Origin: Halieaceae bacterium UBA4452
GTDB taxonomy: Bacteria; Pseudomonadota; Gammaproteobacteria; Pseudomonadales; Halieaceae
Reading direction: 5' to 3'
DNA: 44,949 nucleotides
Assembly: GCA_002389505.1 (NCBI GenBank)
Contig: DGPA01000018.1
Coordinates: forward strand, 1 to 44,949
Shown here in pieces: positions 16,262 through 26,044 of the stretch (the first letter of the stretch is position 1; each line of letters starts with the position of its first letter). A model generated the notes under the pieces. The model ran no database searches. It was not told where the DNA came from and worked only from the letters and a program-made list of their open reading frames with translations. The translations under genes were made by a program, and so were the position numbers.

Positions 16262-16881
16262 AGATCGTATTCCGTTTTTCGACCGGTATGCAAGGCATCC
16301 ACCAATTTGATGGTTTCCTGCTCCAAACCCACCACGATCGAATCGATCTTACCGGTAAAATAACGGTGCATCACCAGCGCCGGAATAGCCACCACCAATC
16401 CCGCTGCGGTGGTAATCAATGCCTCTGAAATACCGCCCGCCAACGCGTTAGCATTGCCCGTGCCTTGCACGGTAATTTCTGTGAATACACGGATCATGCC
16501 AACGACCGTTCCCAGGAGTCCAAGCAGAGGCGTAATCGCCGCTATCGTCCCCAATGTATTGAGAAATTTCTCCAAATCGTGGACCACATGCCCCGCAGCT
16601 TCTTGGATACTTTCCTTCATGACATCTCGGCCTTGCGAGCGATTAGCAAGCCCCGCGGCGAGAATCGCGCCAAGGGGTGATCCCTGCCGCAATTGTTTCA
16701 ATCTTTGCGCATCTAATTCCCCGTCTTTCAGCTGCTTCCACACCGTCGCCAATAAGTGCGGTGGCGCAATGCCTCTGGCGTTGAGTACGACCCAACGCTC
16801 AATCGAAATAGTCAGTGCAATGACTGAACACACTACAATGAGGGGCATAACCCAGCCCCCGGCGGCAAGTAAATCAATCAC
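16258..16881 (-). CDS. exbB: MotA/TolQ/ExbB-family proton channel
   Basis: This 207-residue inner-membrane protein has three predicted helices (about 9-28, 108-135 and 152-175) and the family segment GTIAAITPLLGLLGTVVGMI. It would form the pentameric channel with the ExbD-like protein. The GTG start has GAGG 9 nt upstream. comEC ends 53 bases upstream and exbD overlaps downstream. Which transporter or Tol function it powers cannot be decided here. Confidence 0.92.
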   Translation of the reverse strand: MIDLLAAGGWVMPLIVVCSVIALTISIERWVVLNARGIAPPHLLATVWKQLKDGELDAQRLKQLRQGSPLGAILAAGLANRSQGRDVMKESIQEAAGHVVHDLEKFLNTLGTIAAITPLLGLLGTVVGMIRVFTEITVQGTGNANALAGGISEALITTAAGLVVAIPALVMHRYFTGKIDSIVVGLEQETIKLVDALHTGRKTEYDL

Positions 16882-16934
16882 GGCGTTACCTCATCTCAAG
16901 GGCATAGTATACCTGTGCAACCGATGTCGCCCAA

Positions 16935-19250
16935 TCATGGTGTCTTGAGCCAAAATGGCGTCCAGCGAGTACGCACTACCGACAGCTTACTAGCCCCTTG
17001 CTCATCAACTGACCATCGCACTGCGCCGGCCCTCGCCGTGTCAATTACCGTGGCGCCCGAAGCTTGCAGCCTGTCAATCACCGCCTTATGAGGGTGACCA
17101 AAAGCGTTCGCGTAGCCGGTACTAATAATAGCTCGCTGAGCTCTAACCCACTTCAACCAGGTCCACGAGGACGAGGTCTGACTTCCATGATGCGCCACAA
17201 TTAAGGTATCAGCGGCTAACTGCTCCCGCCAAAAACTGACCAAATCCCGCTCGCGAGCACGACCGATATCGCCGGCGAGGACAAACCGCTCGCCCCGATA
17301 ATCAATCATCAGTACACAGCTACTGTCATTGCTATCGTGCAGATCCAGCCCTGAACCATTGAGCACCGTAATCTTTGACTCACCTCGCCAGGGAAGCCGC
17401 ATGCCAGTTCGGCAGGCGGAGCCGCCATACCCCCAGTGGTCGCCAACGGTGAGGGTGTCCTTTAGCGCCTGTAGTCCCCCACTATGGTCAGCGTCCGCGT
17501 GGCTGATCACCAACTGCTCAAGGTGTTTTTTGTGGCGTGAGTGCAGATACGGCAACACCACCTTTTCAAACTGAGTAAAGCCACCATCGATCCCAGCACC
17601 GGTATCGTATAAAAGCCATTCATCGGCCTCCTGCCAAAGGACCGCTAAACCCTGTCCTACATCGACCACCAATAGGCTCGCGTTGTTGTTAGCGCTAGGC
17701 CACCCTAAGACCACGACCAACCCTATCGAGATCAGTAAGCGCATTGGGGGCCGACGAGCCATAGCGATCAATCCCGCGCAACACAGCACCATGAAAAATT
17801 GCGCCACTGTCAGAGTCGCATCAATAAATCCAATGGCCGGTAAGTACTCGAGCAATTGATCCGCTGCTGTGAGGAATAGGGTGAGGCCCTGTGCGGCCAA
17901 ATGCCACAGTAATAGCCCAGAGGGCGCAACGGTCAGTTCAACAAGCGCGGCGAGCAACAATAAAGGAATGACCCAGTAGGCCATTATGGGCACCAACAAG
18001 ATATTAGCGACGATCGCCACCACACTGGTACCACCAAACCAAAATACCGTTAACGGCGTCAGTAAAACCGTAAGGCCTATCTGCATAAGCACTAATTTGA
18101 GCACTAGCGAACGGTTTTTGTATCGCTCATTTAATACCAGCAGGACACCGGTCGCTGCAACACTCAACCACAATCCACTGCTGAAGATGGCAAAGGGATT
18201 CAAGGCGACGATTAGCAGCAGGGCGAATGCGAGCAGCCAGAGAGGCTGGGTCCGCCAGCCCGTGAGGGTGGTCAATGTTAAGCAAGTGATCATCAGTAGC
18301 GCCCGTTGTGTGGGTATCGACAACCCCGCGAGTAATGCGTAGAGAGCGGCTGCCGCTAACCCCACTAGCGCGATTACGCGTCTGTCGTTATGCCGACTCA
18401 CTGGCCTTAGTGCCAGCATGTAGCCGCCGACTAGTCGCACCAAGCCGTAAACGAGCCCAATATGTAACCCGCTGATCACAAGGACGTGACTCAGCCCTAA
18501 AAAACGAAACTGCCGCCAATCATCTTGACTCACCTCGCCAGAAGCCCCGACAATTAAGGCTGCCATGAGTCCGGTGATGCGCGTCGAGTAAGGCAGATCT
18601 GCAACGTGCGTAGCCAGTATTCGACGCCATAGTGTCGGCTCCTTGGCCATGGTAGTAGGCAATACCTCAACACGTTGCGCGGTGCCTCTTGCTACTACGC
18701 CCCTCGCTATGGATCGCGCTTGGTCGGGTATCTGCCCCCAATTCCACTGACTGGCTACTGGGCGTAGCCGCAGCGCTAGCCGCACCTTGTCGCCTAGCTG
18801 AATAGTGGGAGTCGCATGCCAATACTGCACGTTTACACGCCTTGCAACACCACAGGGATGCTCAGGCGCAGATGTTGTTTGAACAATGAACGACTGACGG
18901 TATTGACCCGAGGCAAATTGTTCGCGGCTAGGAAAGTCGATGACCGAGGCATTTTGATGCACTGTCACCCGTTCGCATTCTGGCGGTAAGGCCTGCAGCT
19001 GCCATAGCCCAGACGCTACGCCGGTAATGACGACACCCATGAGCAACCCGACAAAGGTTCGACCCCACAGCCGTGCCGGCTTCCTATTCCGAAAGAACCT
19101 GCGATAACGCCAGTCAATGAGTAAAAGTGCCAGACAAAAAGGGATGAAAACCCATGGGGTTATCGGAGAAAATAAAGGGGCGATTAATCCCAATAGGAAC
19201 GCCAGCCGAGTGGCATAGCCACGAGACTTTGTTGGCCTACTGGCGGGCAT
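16935..19250 (-). CDS. comEC: ComEC/Rec2 DNA-uptake channel protein
   Basis: ComEC carries single-stranded DNA across the inner membrane during natural transformation. The 771-residue protein has N-terminal helices, an OB-like segment (about 100-200), and a multi-helix competence domain with LGLSHVLVISGLHIGL. The C-terminal metallo-beta-lactamase domain has VDVGQG, SHADADHSGG (metal-binding HxDxDH) and LAGDIGR. All catalytic-type residues are present, so the nuclease-like domain looks intact. ATG 19250 was chosen over a TTG at 19283 because it is an ATG with GGAA upstream. Other competence genes are not in the window, so competence is only suggested. Confidence 0.93.
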   Translation of the reverse strand: MPASRPTKSRGYATRLAFLLGLIAPLFSPITPWVFIPFCLALLLIDWRYRRFFRNRKPARLWGRTFVGLLMGVVITGVASGLWQLQALPPECERVTVHQNASVIDFPSREQFASGQYRQSFIVQTTSAPEHPCGVARRVNVQYWHATPTIQLGDKVRLALRLRPVASQWNWGQIPDQARSIARGVVARGTAQRVEVLPTTMAKEPTLWRRILATHVADLPYSTRITGLMAALIVGASGEVSQDDWRQFRFLGLSHVLVISGLHIGLVYGLVRLVGGYMLALRPVSRHNDRRVIALVGLAAAALYALLAGLSIPTQRALLMITCLTLTTLTGWRTQPLWLLAFALLLIVALNPFAIFSSGLWLSVAATGVLLVLNERYKNRSLVLKLVLMQIGLTVLLTPLTVFWFGGTSVVAIVANILLVPIMAYWVIPLLLLAALVELTVAPSGLLLWHLAAQGLTLFLTAADQLLEYLPAIGFIDATLTVAQFFMVLCCAGLIAMARRPPMRLLISIGLVVVLGWPSANNNASLLVVDVGQGLAVLWQEADEWLLYDTGAGIDGGFTQFEKVVLPYLHSRHKKHLEQLVISHADADHSGGLQALKDTLTVGDHWGYGGSACRTGMRLPWRGESKITVLNGSGLDLHDSNDSSCVLMIDYRGERFVLAGDIGRARERDLVSFWREQLAADTLIVAHHGSQTSSSWTWLKWVRAQRAIISTGYANAFGHPHKAVIDRLQASGATVIDTARAGAVRWSVDEQGASKLSVVRTRWTPFWLKTP

Positions 19251-19397
19251 GGTATTTCCGCGGCATAATTCACTGATCGGCAATGGTTGTCGACGCAGTC
19301 AAGCAAAGCCTGTGATAGCTGGCTATAGTTGTGCCTTAATACAACCGAATTTAGCCACCAATGACTGCCCACCACGAACCGAGAATCGAATAAGTCG

Positions 19398-19919
19398 ATG
19401 TCACGAAAATTTTTCAGGCACTTTGCTCCCTCTCCAGAGAGGTTGCGTCGGGTGAGATCGCTACGGCCACTGGGCCATTGGATCTATGAGCCTAGCCTGT
19501 GGCACATCACTCGCAGCTCTACAGCCATGGCCTTCGCCATCGGTTTATTTTGCGCCATGATCCCCGTGCCCGGGCAGGTTTTTTTGGCGGCTTACTTGGC
19601 GGTGCGTCTCAGTGCCAATCTACCCCTCAGCCTCACACTCGTTTTTGTGACTAACCCCTTCACCATGCCGGTGATCTATTACGCCGCCTATAAGCTCGGT
19701 GCATTGCTGCTTGACGTGCCACTGCAAGCCGTCGAGTTTTCCGTCAGCTGGCAATGGCTTGGATCAAAGCTCGGTGAGATATGGGCGCCTTTCCTATTGG
19801 GGTGCGCCATTATGGGTATAGTGGCATCAGTGCTGGGCTACCTGACCATAAGCGTTCTTTGGCGCTGGCGGGTCAGTCAACACTGGCGTAAGCGGCAGGC
19901 TCAACGACGAGGCACATAG
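19398..19919 (+). CDS. DUF2062 membrane protein
   Basis: This 173-residue protein matches the DUF2062 pattern: LWHITRSSTAMAFAIGLFCAMIPVPGQ, then NLPLSLTLVFVTNPFTMPVIYY. It has three to four hydrophobic segments and basic ends. The biochemical role of the family is not established; an inner-membrane location is likely. It is divergent from comEC and convergent with lolE (7 bases apart), as in Pseudomonas, which supports identification by context. No strong ribosome-binding site is seen before the ATG. Confidence 0.85.
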   Translation: MSRKFFRHFAPSPERLRRVRSLRPLGHWIYEPSLWHITRSSTAMAFAIGLFCAMIPVPGQVFLAAYLAVRLSANLPLSLTLVFVTNPFTMPVIYYAAYKLGALLLDVPLQAVEFSVSWQWLGSKLGEIWAPFLLGCAIMGIVASVLGYLTISVLWRWRVSQHWRKRQAQRRGT

Positions 19920-19926
19920 CGCACCG

Positions 19927-21162
19927 CTAACGTATCTGGTTGGCCAGTATAGTGGCCACGGGTAATGCGATCGCACGGCGCGCTGGCAGCACAGCGGCCA
20001 ATACACACAGTAGCACCGACACCATCCACAGCAACAACGCATCACCTATCCGCAGATCAACGGGTAAAAATGACAGTGGATACACATCAGTCGACAGCAG
20101 TTGAATGTTGAGCGCTATCTCAAGTCCTCTGGCGAGATAGGGCGCCGCGATAGCGAGACCTGCACCTATAAGTAACCCAAGCGACGCACCGAGAACGCCG
20201 ATAAAACCACCCTGTAACAGATAGATAGCAGCGATATCTTGGCGGCTCGCGCCCATGGCCCGTAACATAGCAATAGCACCTTGCCGATCTTTCACCACTA
20301 GCACCAGTGACGATATGACGTTAAAGGCCGCCACCGCAATAATAGAGAGCAGCAATAGCATAATGAGATCTCTGGATAATTGAATCGCACTGAAGAGATT
20401 TCCTTGTTCAGCTGTCCAGTCGGTGACGTAAAAATGCTTGGGAAGCGTCCTCGACAATTGCCTGCGTATTGCTGACGCAGCAAATAAGTCGTCTAGCTGC
20501 AGTGCTAGTCCGTTGGCAATGGGCGCTTCGCCAGCCGCTGAGGCGACGTAGGTGAAATCTCCCAAAATCAGTCCCTCATCCAGCTCGGTACCCGACTGAA
20601 TCAGCCCGACAATGCGTGCCGACAGCGTGGCTGCTCTCAGTGTCCCTGCTGGCCCGGAGCTGTCTCTGGGCGTAATGAACCGGAGCTTATCGCCAACCGC
20701 GACCTGCAATTTTTTTGCCAAGGCCTGGCCTATGGCAATTTGACCTGCGCCGAGGGACATAAAGTCTTTGCCAAGCGTGGAGCGCCATCGATCGACGCTA
20801 GTGGGCTCCAGCCCCAGCCATCGAGCAGGGGAGACGCGATGTCCTCGAACCACTAACACGTCGCGCTCGTGGAAGAGCGTTGCGTGGCTTGCTGACGAAG
20901 CGGCCACCACCTCATCCTGCACTGCCTGCCATTCAGCGTTATCGGCGAGCCCTCTGATGGTGACATGGGGTATCAACGCCAATATTCGCTGCTCCAGCTC
21001 ACGTTCGAAGCCATTCATAACGCTCAGTACTGCAAGCAATAAGGCCACGGCGAGAATCAAGCCGAGCACAGAAAGGCGTGAGAGGAAGCCGGATAAGCCT
21101 CGCCCGCGATCCAGGGTTTGACGATGGGCAAACTCTACTCGCTGTGGCCAAGACATACTCAT
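19927..21162 (-). CDS. lolE: Lipoprotein-releasing permease subunit (LolE position)
   Basis: This 411-residue inner-membrane protein has the FtsX/LolCE layout. There is one N-terminal helix (FLSRLSVLGLILAVALLLAVLSVMNGF), a large periplasmic domain (about 55-265), then three C-terminal helices. It works with LolC and LolD to extract outer-membrane lipoproteins and pass them to LolA. Its ATG overlaps the lolD stop by 4 bases. I call it LolE from gene order (third in lolC-lolD-lolE); the two permeases are paralogues and the sequences alone do not separate them surely. Confidence 0.9.
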   Translation of the reverse strand: MSMSWPQRVEFAHRQTLDRGRGLSGFLSRLSVLGLILAVALLLAVLSVMNGFERELEQRILALIPHVTIRGLADNAEWQAVQDEVVAASSASHATLFHERDVLVVRGHRVSPARWLGLEPTSVDRWRSTLGKDFMSLGAGQIAIGQALAKKLQVAVGDKLRFITPRDSSGPAGTLRAATLSARIVGLIQSGTELDEGLILGDFTYVASAAGEAPIANGLALQLDDLFAASAIRRQLSRTLPKHFYVTDWTAEQGNLFSAIQLSRDLIMLLLLSIIAVAAFNVISSLVLVVKDRQGAIAMLRAMGASRQDIAAIYLLQGGFIGVLGASLGLLIGAGLAIAAPYLARGLEIALNIQLLSTDVYPLSFLPVDLRIGDALLLWMVSVLLCVLAAVLPARRAIALPVATILANQIR

Positions 21163-21836
21163 GAAGCGATCAACTCGCCCCCTTGTAGGGTCAGCGTTCT
21201 GTCCATTCGCTGAGCAATTCGATCATCATGCGTGACCACAACAAAGGCCGTTTTTTCTCTCTCCAGGGCGATCATCAGATCAAGCACTTGCTCGGCAGAT
21301 TCGGGATCGAGATTACCCGTAGGCTCGTCCATTAAGACACAGCCAGGGTTATTAATTAAAGCGCGTGCGATGGCAACCCGTTGACGCTCTCCCCCAGATA
21401 GCGCATGGGGCCGATGGTCTAATCGATCGGCAAGTCCCACCTGCGTTAGCAGTGATGCGGCTTTTCGCAGTGCCGCCTCCCGCCCTAAACCACCCATTCG
21501 CGCCGGCATAGCCACCGCCTCAACGGCGGAGAACTCGGCTAACAAATGATGGAACTGAAACACAAAGCCCAGCTGCTGATTACGCCAGCGACAGCGCTCA
21601 CCCTCGTTCATCAGCGTTATGTCTCTACCCAATAAATAGACGCTGCCGCAGGTCGGCGTATCCAGGCCTCCTAGGACATTCAGTAAAGTCGATTTGCCGG
21701 AACCCGAGCGCCCGACGATGGCCACTGACTCCCCCGGATCTAGCGTGAAAGTTAACGCCGAAAGAACATCAACAATTTTTTGTCCATCCCGATAGGTTTT
21801 ACCGACCGCTTGGCAGGCGAGCACTGGTTCAGACAT
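21159..21836 (-). CDS. lolD: Lipoprotein-releasing ATPase LolD
   Basis: LolD is the cytoplasmic ATPase of the LolCDE lipoprotein-release complex. The 225-residue protein has Walker A GRSGSGKST (42-50), the Q-loop FQFHHLLAEFSAVEAV, signature LSGGERQRVAIARAL, Walker B CVLMDEPTGNLD and H-loop VVTHD. FQFHHLLAEF matches the LolD-specific Q-loop region, which separates it from the MacB and FtsE ATPases. It overlaps lolC by 8 bases and lolE by 4. Confidence 0.96.
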   Translation of the reverse strand: MSEPVLACQAVGKTYRDGQKIVDVLSALTFTLDPGESVAIVGRSGSGKSTLLNVLGGLDTPTCGSVYLLGRDITLMNEGERCRWRNQQLGFVFQFHHLLAEFSAVEAVAMPARMGGLGREAALRKAASLLTQVGLADRLDHRPHALSGGERQRVAIARALINNPGCVLMDEPTGNLDPESAEQVLDLMIALEREKTAFVVVTHDDRIAQRMDRTLTLQGGELIAS

Positions 21837-23064
21837 GGTTGAGCACCTCTGCGGGCTGAATTTGCGACGCTCGCCACGCCGGATATACGGTGGCTAAAAC
21901 ACTGAGTAATAACGCGATAAACGCCGTGGTGGCAACATCAGACCATTGCAGCAGAGAAGGAAGTCGCCCGATGTAGTAAACTTGAGGATCAAATACCGGC
22001 ACCCCCAGCAGCTGCTCAAACCAGCCCACCCAGTCACTGATCTGTAATGACACTACAACACCGATACAAGCCCCTAATAAGATACCGATGCCTCCAAGAA
22101 CCACGCCCTGTCCCATAAACACCAGCATAATATGCTGCGATGACAAGCCCATCACTCGTAATACGGCAATATCGCCGTGTTTTTCAGTCACCGACATCGT
22201 TAACGTTGAAATAATATTAAACGCGGCCACCACAATCACCACTAATAACAACATCGCCACCGTCAGTTTCTCCATACGCACCGCACTAAACAGTGAGCCC
22301 TGGGTTGTTCGCCAATCGTTTACCGAGAACCCGTCACCTAAGGTTTGCGCCAGCACCGGTGACAGGCTTGAGTTCTGACGACTATTGGCGTACCGCAACT
22401 GCAGGCCATCCACGCCAGGGCGGCCAAAAAGACGTCGCGCAGTCTCTAGAGAAACATAGGCCTGTTTCGCGTCAAGGTCTGCTCCCACCTGAAACAGCCC
22501 CTTAACGGTGAGCGTTTTATCTCGGGGAAAAATCCCTGCGGGGGTGACTGTCAGTGTCGGTAAGGTGGCGTGCACGGTATCGCCGACGCTGACTCCCATA
22601 AGCCGGGCCAGCGTGACTCCCAGTACTACTGAAAAGGGTTCGCTCTCCAAATCCGCAAGGCTCCCTGCGATCAACTGCTCGCCTAGTCCGCTCACCTGTT
22701 GTTGTGCTTGTAAATCAATGCCTGTCAGTACAGCACCCCGCTTGCGCCCCCAGCCCTCCAACAACACCTGGTCGGCCATGTAAGGCGCTACACCCTCCAC
22801 TTCGATACGCTTTCCGATGAGCGCGGCCTTAGATTGCCAGTCCGTCATCTGACCCTGCTCGGGAGTTACCGTAGCATGGGCTAAGAGCGACAAAATTCTT
22901 GACTCTAATTCATTGGCAAAACCATTCATCACCGACATCACCGTAACGAGGCTGGTCACGCCTATCACCATGCCGAGCATAGACATCCACGCTACCAGTC
23001 GGGCAAAACCATGCCGCCTGCTGCGTAAACTGTAGCGTATGATGAGATCGACTATCAGGGGCAT
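21829..23064 (-). CDS. lolC: Lipoprotein-releasing permease subunit (LolC position)
   Basis: This is a paralogue of the lolE product, also 411 residues. It has an N-terminal helix (LVAWMSMLGMVIGVTSLVTVMSVMNGF), a periplasmic domain and three C-terminal helices ending in the TVYPAWRASQIQPAEVLNHV tail typical of the FtsX family. It is the first gene of lolCDE. The start ATG at 23064 has GGAAA upstream. In the Lol model LolC contacts LolA. About 120 non-coding bases separate it from apbE. Confidence 0.92.
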   Translation of the reverse strand: MPLIVDLIIRYSLRSRRHGFARLVAWMSMLGMVIGVTSLVTVMSVMNGFANELESRILSLLAHATVTPEQGQMTDWQSKAALIGKRIEVEGVAPYMADQVLLEGWGRKRGAVLTGIDLQAQQQVSGLGEQLIAGSLADLESEPFSVVLGVTLARLMGVSVGDTVHATLPTLTVTPAGIFPRDKTLTVKGLFQVGADLDAKQAYVSLETARRLFGRPGVDGLQLRYANSRQNSSLSPVLAQTLGDGFSVNDWRTTQGSLFSAVRMEKLTVAMLLLVVIVVAAFNIISTLTMSVTEKHGDIAVLRVMGLSSQHIMLVFMGQGVVLGGIGILLGACIGVVVSLQISDWVGWFEQLLGVPVFDPQVYYIGRLPSLLQWSDVATTAFIALLLSVLATVYPAWRASQIQPAEVLNHV

Positions 23065-23187
23065 AGTTATGTTTCCAGATCGTCAGTGATGGAGCTCATA
23101 CGTCTGCACCAAACCATTCTCCGGCGAGTAAATCGAGGCGCCAACCGCGAATGCCGCCTGCGCCGACGTGCAGAACAACGGGGCGCG

Positions 23188-24234
23188 TTAAACATCGTCG
23201 GCCGCACTCGACAAATAACGCTCGAATGTCGATGTCCACGAGACAGTCAAATCATCGCCTAATCGACTCACCATATACGCGGCGAGGCCAAGGTCCTTAG
23301 CGGTTCTGTTAGCTTGCTTAGAGCCCATGACCAGTAGCGCTGTCGCCCATGCATCTGCCAATGCCGTCGACGAATGCACCACCGTCACCGACACTAAATC
23401 ATGCTCTATAGGATAGCCACTCCTAGGATCAACAATGTGTGAATACCGCTGGCCCTCGTAGTCAAAAAAATTCCTATAGTCGCCCGATGTGGCAATACCC
23501 ACATCGGTGGCTTCTATTACTGCCTGAATGGCGCGTCCACCCAGCTCAGGTCGCTCGATAGCGATACGCCACATACCACCGCGAGCTTTCCGTCCGCGTA
23601 ACTGAACCTCACCGCCCACCTCCAGCATAAAGTGTTTTAGACCTAGCTTATCCAAGGCTGCAGCGCCCAAGTCAACGCCATAACCCTTGGCAATGGAAGA
23701 AAAGTCCAGGGCGACCCCTTCAGATCGCTTGATTAAGATCCGCGTACTGGGCGACCAATCGACGTGATGCAGACCCACCTTGGCTTGAGCCGCCTCAATC
23801 ATGTCATCGCTAGGAAACGCCGTTGGTCCAGTAGGTCCAAAGCCCCATAATTCAAGCAAGGGAGTTACGGTGACGTCGTAAGCGCCACCGCTCAGACCGT
23901 GAATCCGACGCGCGGCGTTAAAGACAGTACTGAAATCAGGATCTACCTCAAAGCTGATATTCGAATCCAGGGCATTGAACTGACTGATTACCGAATTCGG
24001 TTCGTAACTGCTCATGCTCTGATTGACGATGTCGAACGCTGACAGTAACGCCATCTCTATTTCGGTCGCAGGCGGCGACGCCTCGTCGGGCACATAAATG
24101 ACACTCCAGCTCGTGCCATATATGGACCCCTGCAAGCGCATAGCGTCTGGTCCTGCCTGACCACACCCCGGCGCCGCAATTACAGCCACAAGAACACATA
24201 CCAGCCCAAACACCGGGACTAACGGGTTAGCCAT
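23188..24234 (-). CDS. apbE: FAD:protein FMN transferase (ApbE), probable lipoprotein
   Basis: ApbE attaches FMN to Ser/Thr of flavoproteins such as NqrB, NqrC and RnfG, on the periplasmic side. From ATG 24234 the protein has 348 residues with a lipoprotein-like signal (hydrophobic 8-21, Cys24 in AAPGC). Characteristic segments are GTSWSVIY, LDFSSIAKGYGVD, LEVGGEVQLRGRK, SGDYRNFF, HIVDPRSGYPI and DAWATALLV (metal-binding Asp). The longer reading frame starting at TTG 24282 lacks a ribosome-binding site; an AGGG precedes ATG 24234. The nqr genes that usually lie beside it are absent from this window. Confidence 0.93.
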   Translation of the reverse strand: MANPLVPVFGLVCVLVAVIAAPGCGQAGPDAMRLQGSIYGTSWSVIYVPDEASPPATEIEMALLSAFDIVNQSMSSYEPNSVISQFNALDSNISFEVDPDFSTVFNAARRIHGLSGGAYDVTVTPLLELWGFGPTGPTAFPSDDMIEAAQAKVGLHHVDWSPSTRILIKRSEGVALDFSSIAKGYGVDLGAAALDKLGLKHFMLEVGGEVQLRGRKARGGMWRIAIERPELGGRAIQAVIEATDVGIATSGDYRNFFDYEGQRYSHIVDPRSGYPIEHDLVSVTVVHSSTALADAWATALLVMGSKQANRTAKDLGLAAYMVSRLGDDLTVSWTSTFERYLSSAADDV

Positions 24235-24519
24235 CAACAAAAACCCTGTCGGTATCGCCCGTTTTTGCACAACACTCACCAAAAAGCTCTAAAACCAGTG
24301 CCCATATCCCCTACTCGATAATTCATCGCTTCCGCTTCCGGTAGGGGCAATACCGAAACAGTAATAAAGGTGCAGCATTGTCATTAGATTCGCCCGTGCC
24401 TGACCACTGCTCGATAGGGTGATTGTCGCTGGGGTGGCAACAAAAAGACCGAATGCTTACTGCACTCCCTCAGTCGAGCGCGCAGCGTATGGCAAACCGG
24501 AGCCCCGCTGACCGATCGT

Positions 24520-26004
24520 TTACAGGGGCCCGGTATGATCAGTCGGGTAGGTCAAGTACTTAATCCCCGCCATTTGCTCCAAAACGCGATACACCTGACA
24601 GCTGTAACCGTACTCGTTGTCATACCAGAGATAAAGTACCGCCTGCCTGCCATTTACAATCGTCGCCTTGGCATCAAACACGCAGGCAGCTCGAGCGCCC
24701 ACAAAGTCGCTGGATACAACTTCCGGGGATGAGGAAAAGTCAATTTGCTTGCGCATGCTGGAATTCAATGCCGTGTTACGCATGAACTCATTGAGGTCGT
24801 CCTTGGTCGTTTCCCTTGCCAAATTTAAATTGAGAATGGCCATAGAAACATTCGGTGTGGGCACCCGGATCGCATTCCCCGTTAATTTCCCTGCCAATTG
24901 CGGCAGCACTTTGGCCACAGCCTCTGCGGCTCCCGTTTCAGTGAGCACCATGTTTAGCGGTGCGGAACGACCTCGACGTTCTGCCTTGTGGTAGTTATCA
25001 ATCAAATTTTGATCGTTGGTGAATGCATGCACGGTTTCCACATGTCCTGAGAGAATAGAGTATTCATCGTCCATCGCCTTCAGCGGTGGTGCAATCGCAT
25101 TGGTCGTACAGGACGCGGCCGATATGATGCTGTCGGTAGGGGCGATCACGTCGCTATTGATACCCGCCACGACATTTTTTAATTCGCCTTTACCGGGCGC
25201 GGTGAGAATAACTTTACTCGCGCCTTTTGCCTGAAGATGGCGGGACAGCCCGGCCTCATCGCGCCAAGCGCCGGTATTGTCAATAACAATACAGTTATCA
25301 ATGCCATAAGCGGTGTAGTCGACGGCTTCAGGGGCGCTCGCGTAAATCACCTTAATCTCGTTGCCATTGGCAACAAACGATTGACGCTCCTCATCGACGC
25401 GAATGGTACCCTGAAAGGCACCATGGACCGAGTCTCTACGCAGCAAACTGGCTCGCTTGACGAGATCGTTAGGGGCTCCCCCTTCGCGCACTACAATCGC
25501 GCGTAAACGTAAGCTGGCACCCCCATCAGTTTTGTCAATCAAAATACGGGCCATTAATCGGCCGATTCGGCCAAAACCAAACAAAACAACGTCAACGGGT
25601 TTTTCAACTGGCTTCTGGTTGGAGTTGACCAAAAAGTCTAGCTGCCGTCCGACATAGTCCTCTAGGGATTGACCATGGGCTTGGCCCTTGTCAAAATACT
25701 CCACCGCTAAGCGACCGACATCAATGTGGCTCGGGCCCAAAGCCAATGTGCGCATAGCATTGAGCACAGGGGCCGTTTCAAATTCCGATAGTTCATTGTG
25801 CTCGATCTGCCGCACGTAGCGGTGAATCTTCATCAAGTCAGTCACCGATTGATTCACCAGTGAGCGGCCGTAGATATAGCACTTTACGTTACTTTCACGC
25901 GCAAACTGTCCCACCTGAGGAATCATAGCTTCAGCGAGAGCTTCTCGCTGCTTCCAATCGGCAAAATAGTCCGCTGGCCGCTCTCGTTTACTTTGCTCGG
26001 TCAC
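24520..26004 (-). CDS. gap: Long-form glyceraldehyde-3-phosphate dehydrogenase
   Basis: This 494-residue GAPDH has an N-terminal extension of about 130 residues before the Rossmann motif GFGRIGR (about 143-149), as in the long Gap found beside mfd in Pseudomonas. The catalytic cysteine is in SAASCTTNA (about Cys299). The GTG at 26004 was chosen because AGGAG lies 6 nt upstream. In-frame ATGs at 26025 and 26094 give longer products without such a site. The enzyme interconverts glyceraldehyde-3-phosphate and 1,3-bisphosphoglycerate. Cofactor preference and the role of the extension cannot be read here. It is divergent from mfd. Confidence 0.93.
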   Translation of the reverse strand: MTEQSKRERPADYFADWKQREALAEAMIPQVGQFARESNVKCYIYGRSLVNQSVTDLMKIHRYVRQIEHNELSEFETAPVLNAMRTLALGPSHIDVGRLAVEYFDKGQAHGQSLEDYVGRQLDFLVNSNQKPVEKPVDVVLFGFGRIGRLMARILIDKTDGGASLRLRAIVVREGGAPNDLVKRASLLRRDSVHGAFQGTIRVDEERQSFVANGNEIKVIYASAPEAVDYTAYGIDNCIVIDNTGAWRDEAGLSRHLQAKGASKVILTAPGKGELKNVVAGINSDVIAPTDSIISAASCTTNAIAPPLKAMDDEYSILSGHVETVHAFTNDQNLIDNYHKAERRGRSAPLNMVLTETGAAEAVAKVLPQLAGKLTGNAIRVPTPNVSMAILNLNLARETTKDDLNEFMRNTALNSSMRKQIDFSSSPEVVSSDFVGARAACVFDAKATIVNGRQAVLYLWYDNEYGYSCQVYRVLEQMAGIKYLTYPTDHTGPL

Positions 26005-26044
26005 TCTGCGCTCCTGATGAGTCATGGGTGGGTGGTATTCTCGT

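Noticed and set aside
23065..23187. Minus-strand frames between apbE and lolC (an Arg-rich 42-codon frame and a frame ending GIRGWRLDLLAGEWFGADV)
   Set aside because: They overlap the apbE end, have no clear ribosome-binding site and match no family I can name; checked for an NqrM-like Cys motif and found none.
24235..24519. Gap between apbE and gap inspected for nqr remnants, RNA genes or terminators
   Set aside because: No recognisable coding remnant, RNA fold or T-run hairpin was found.
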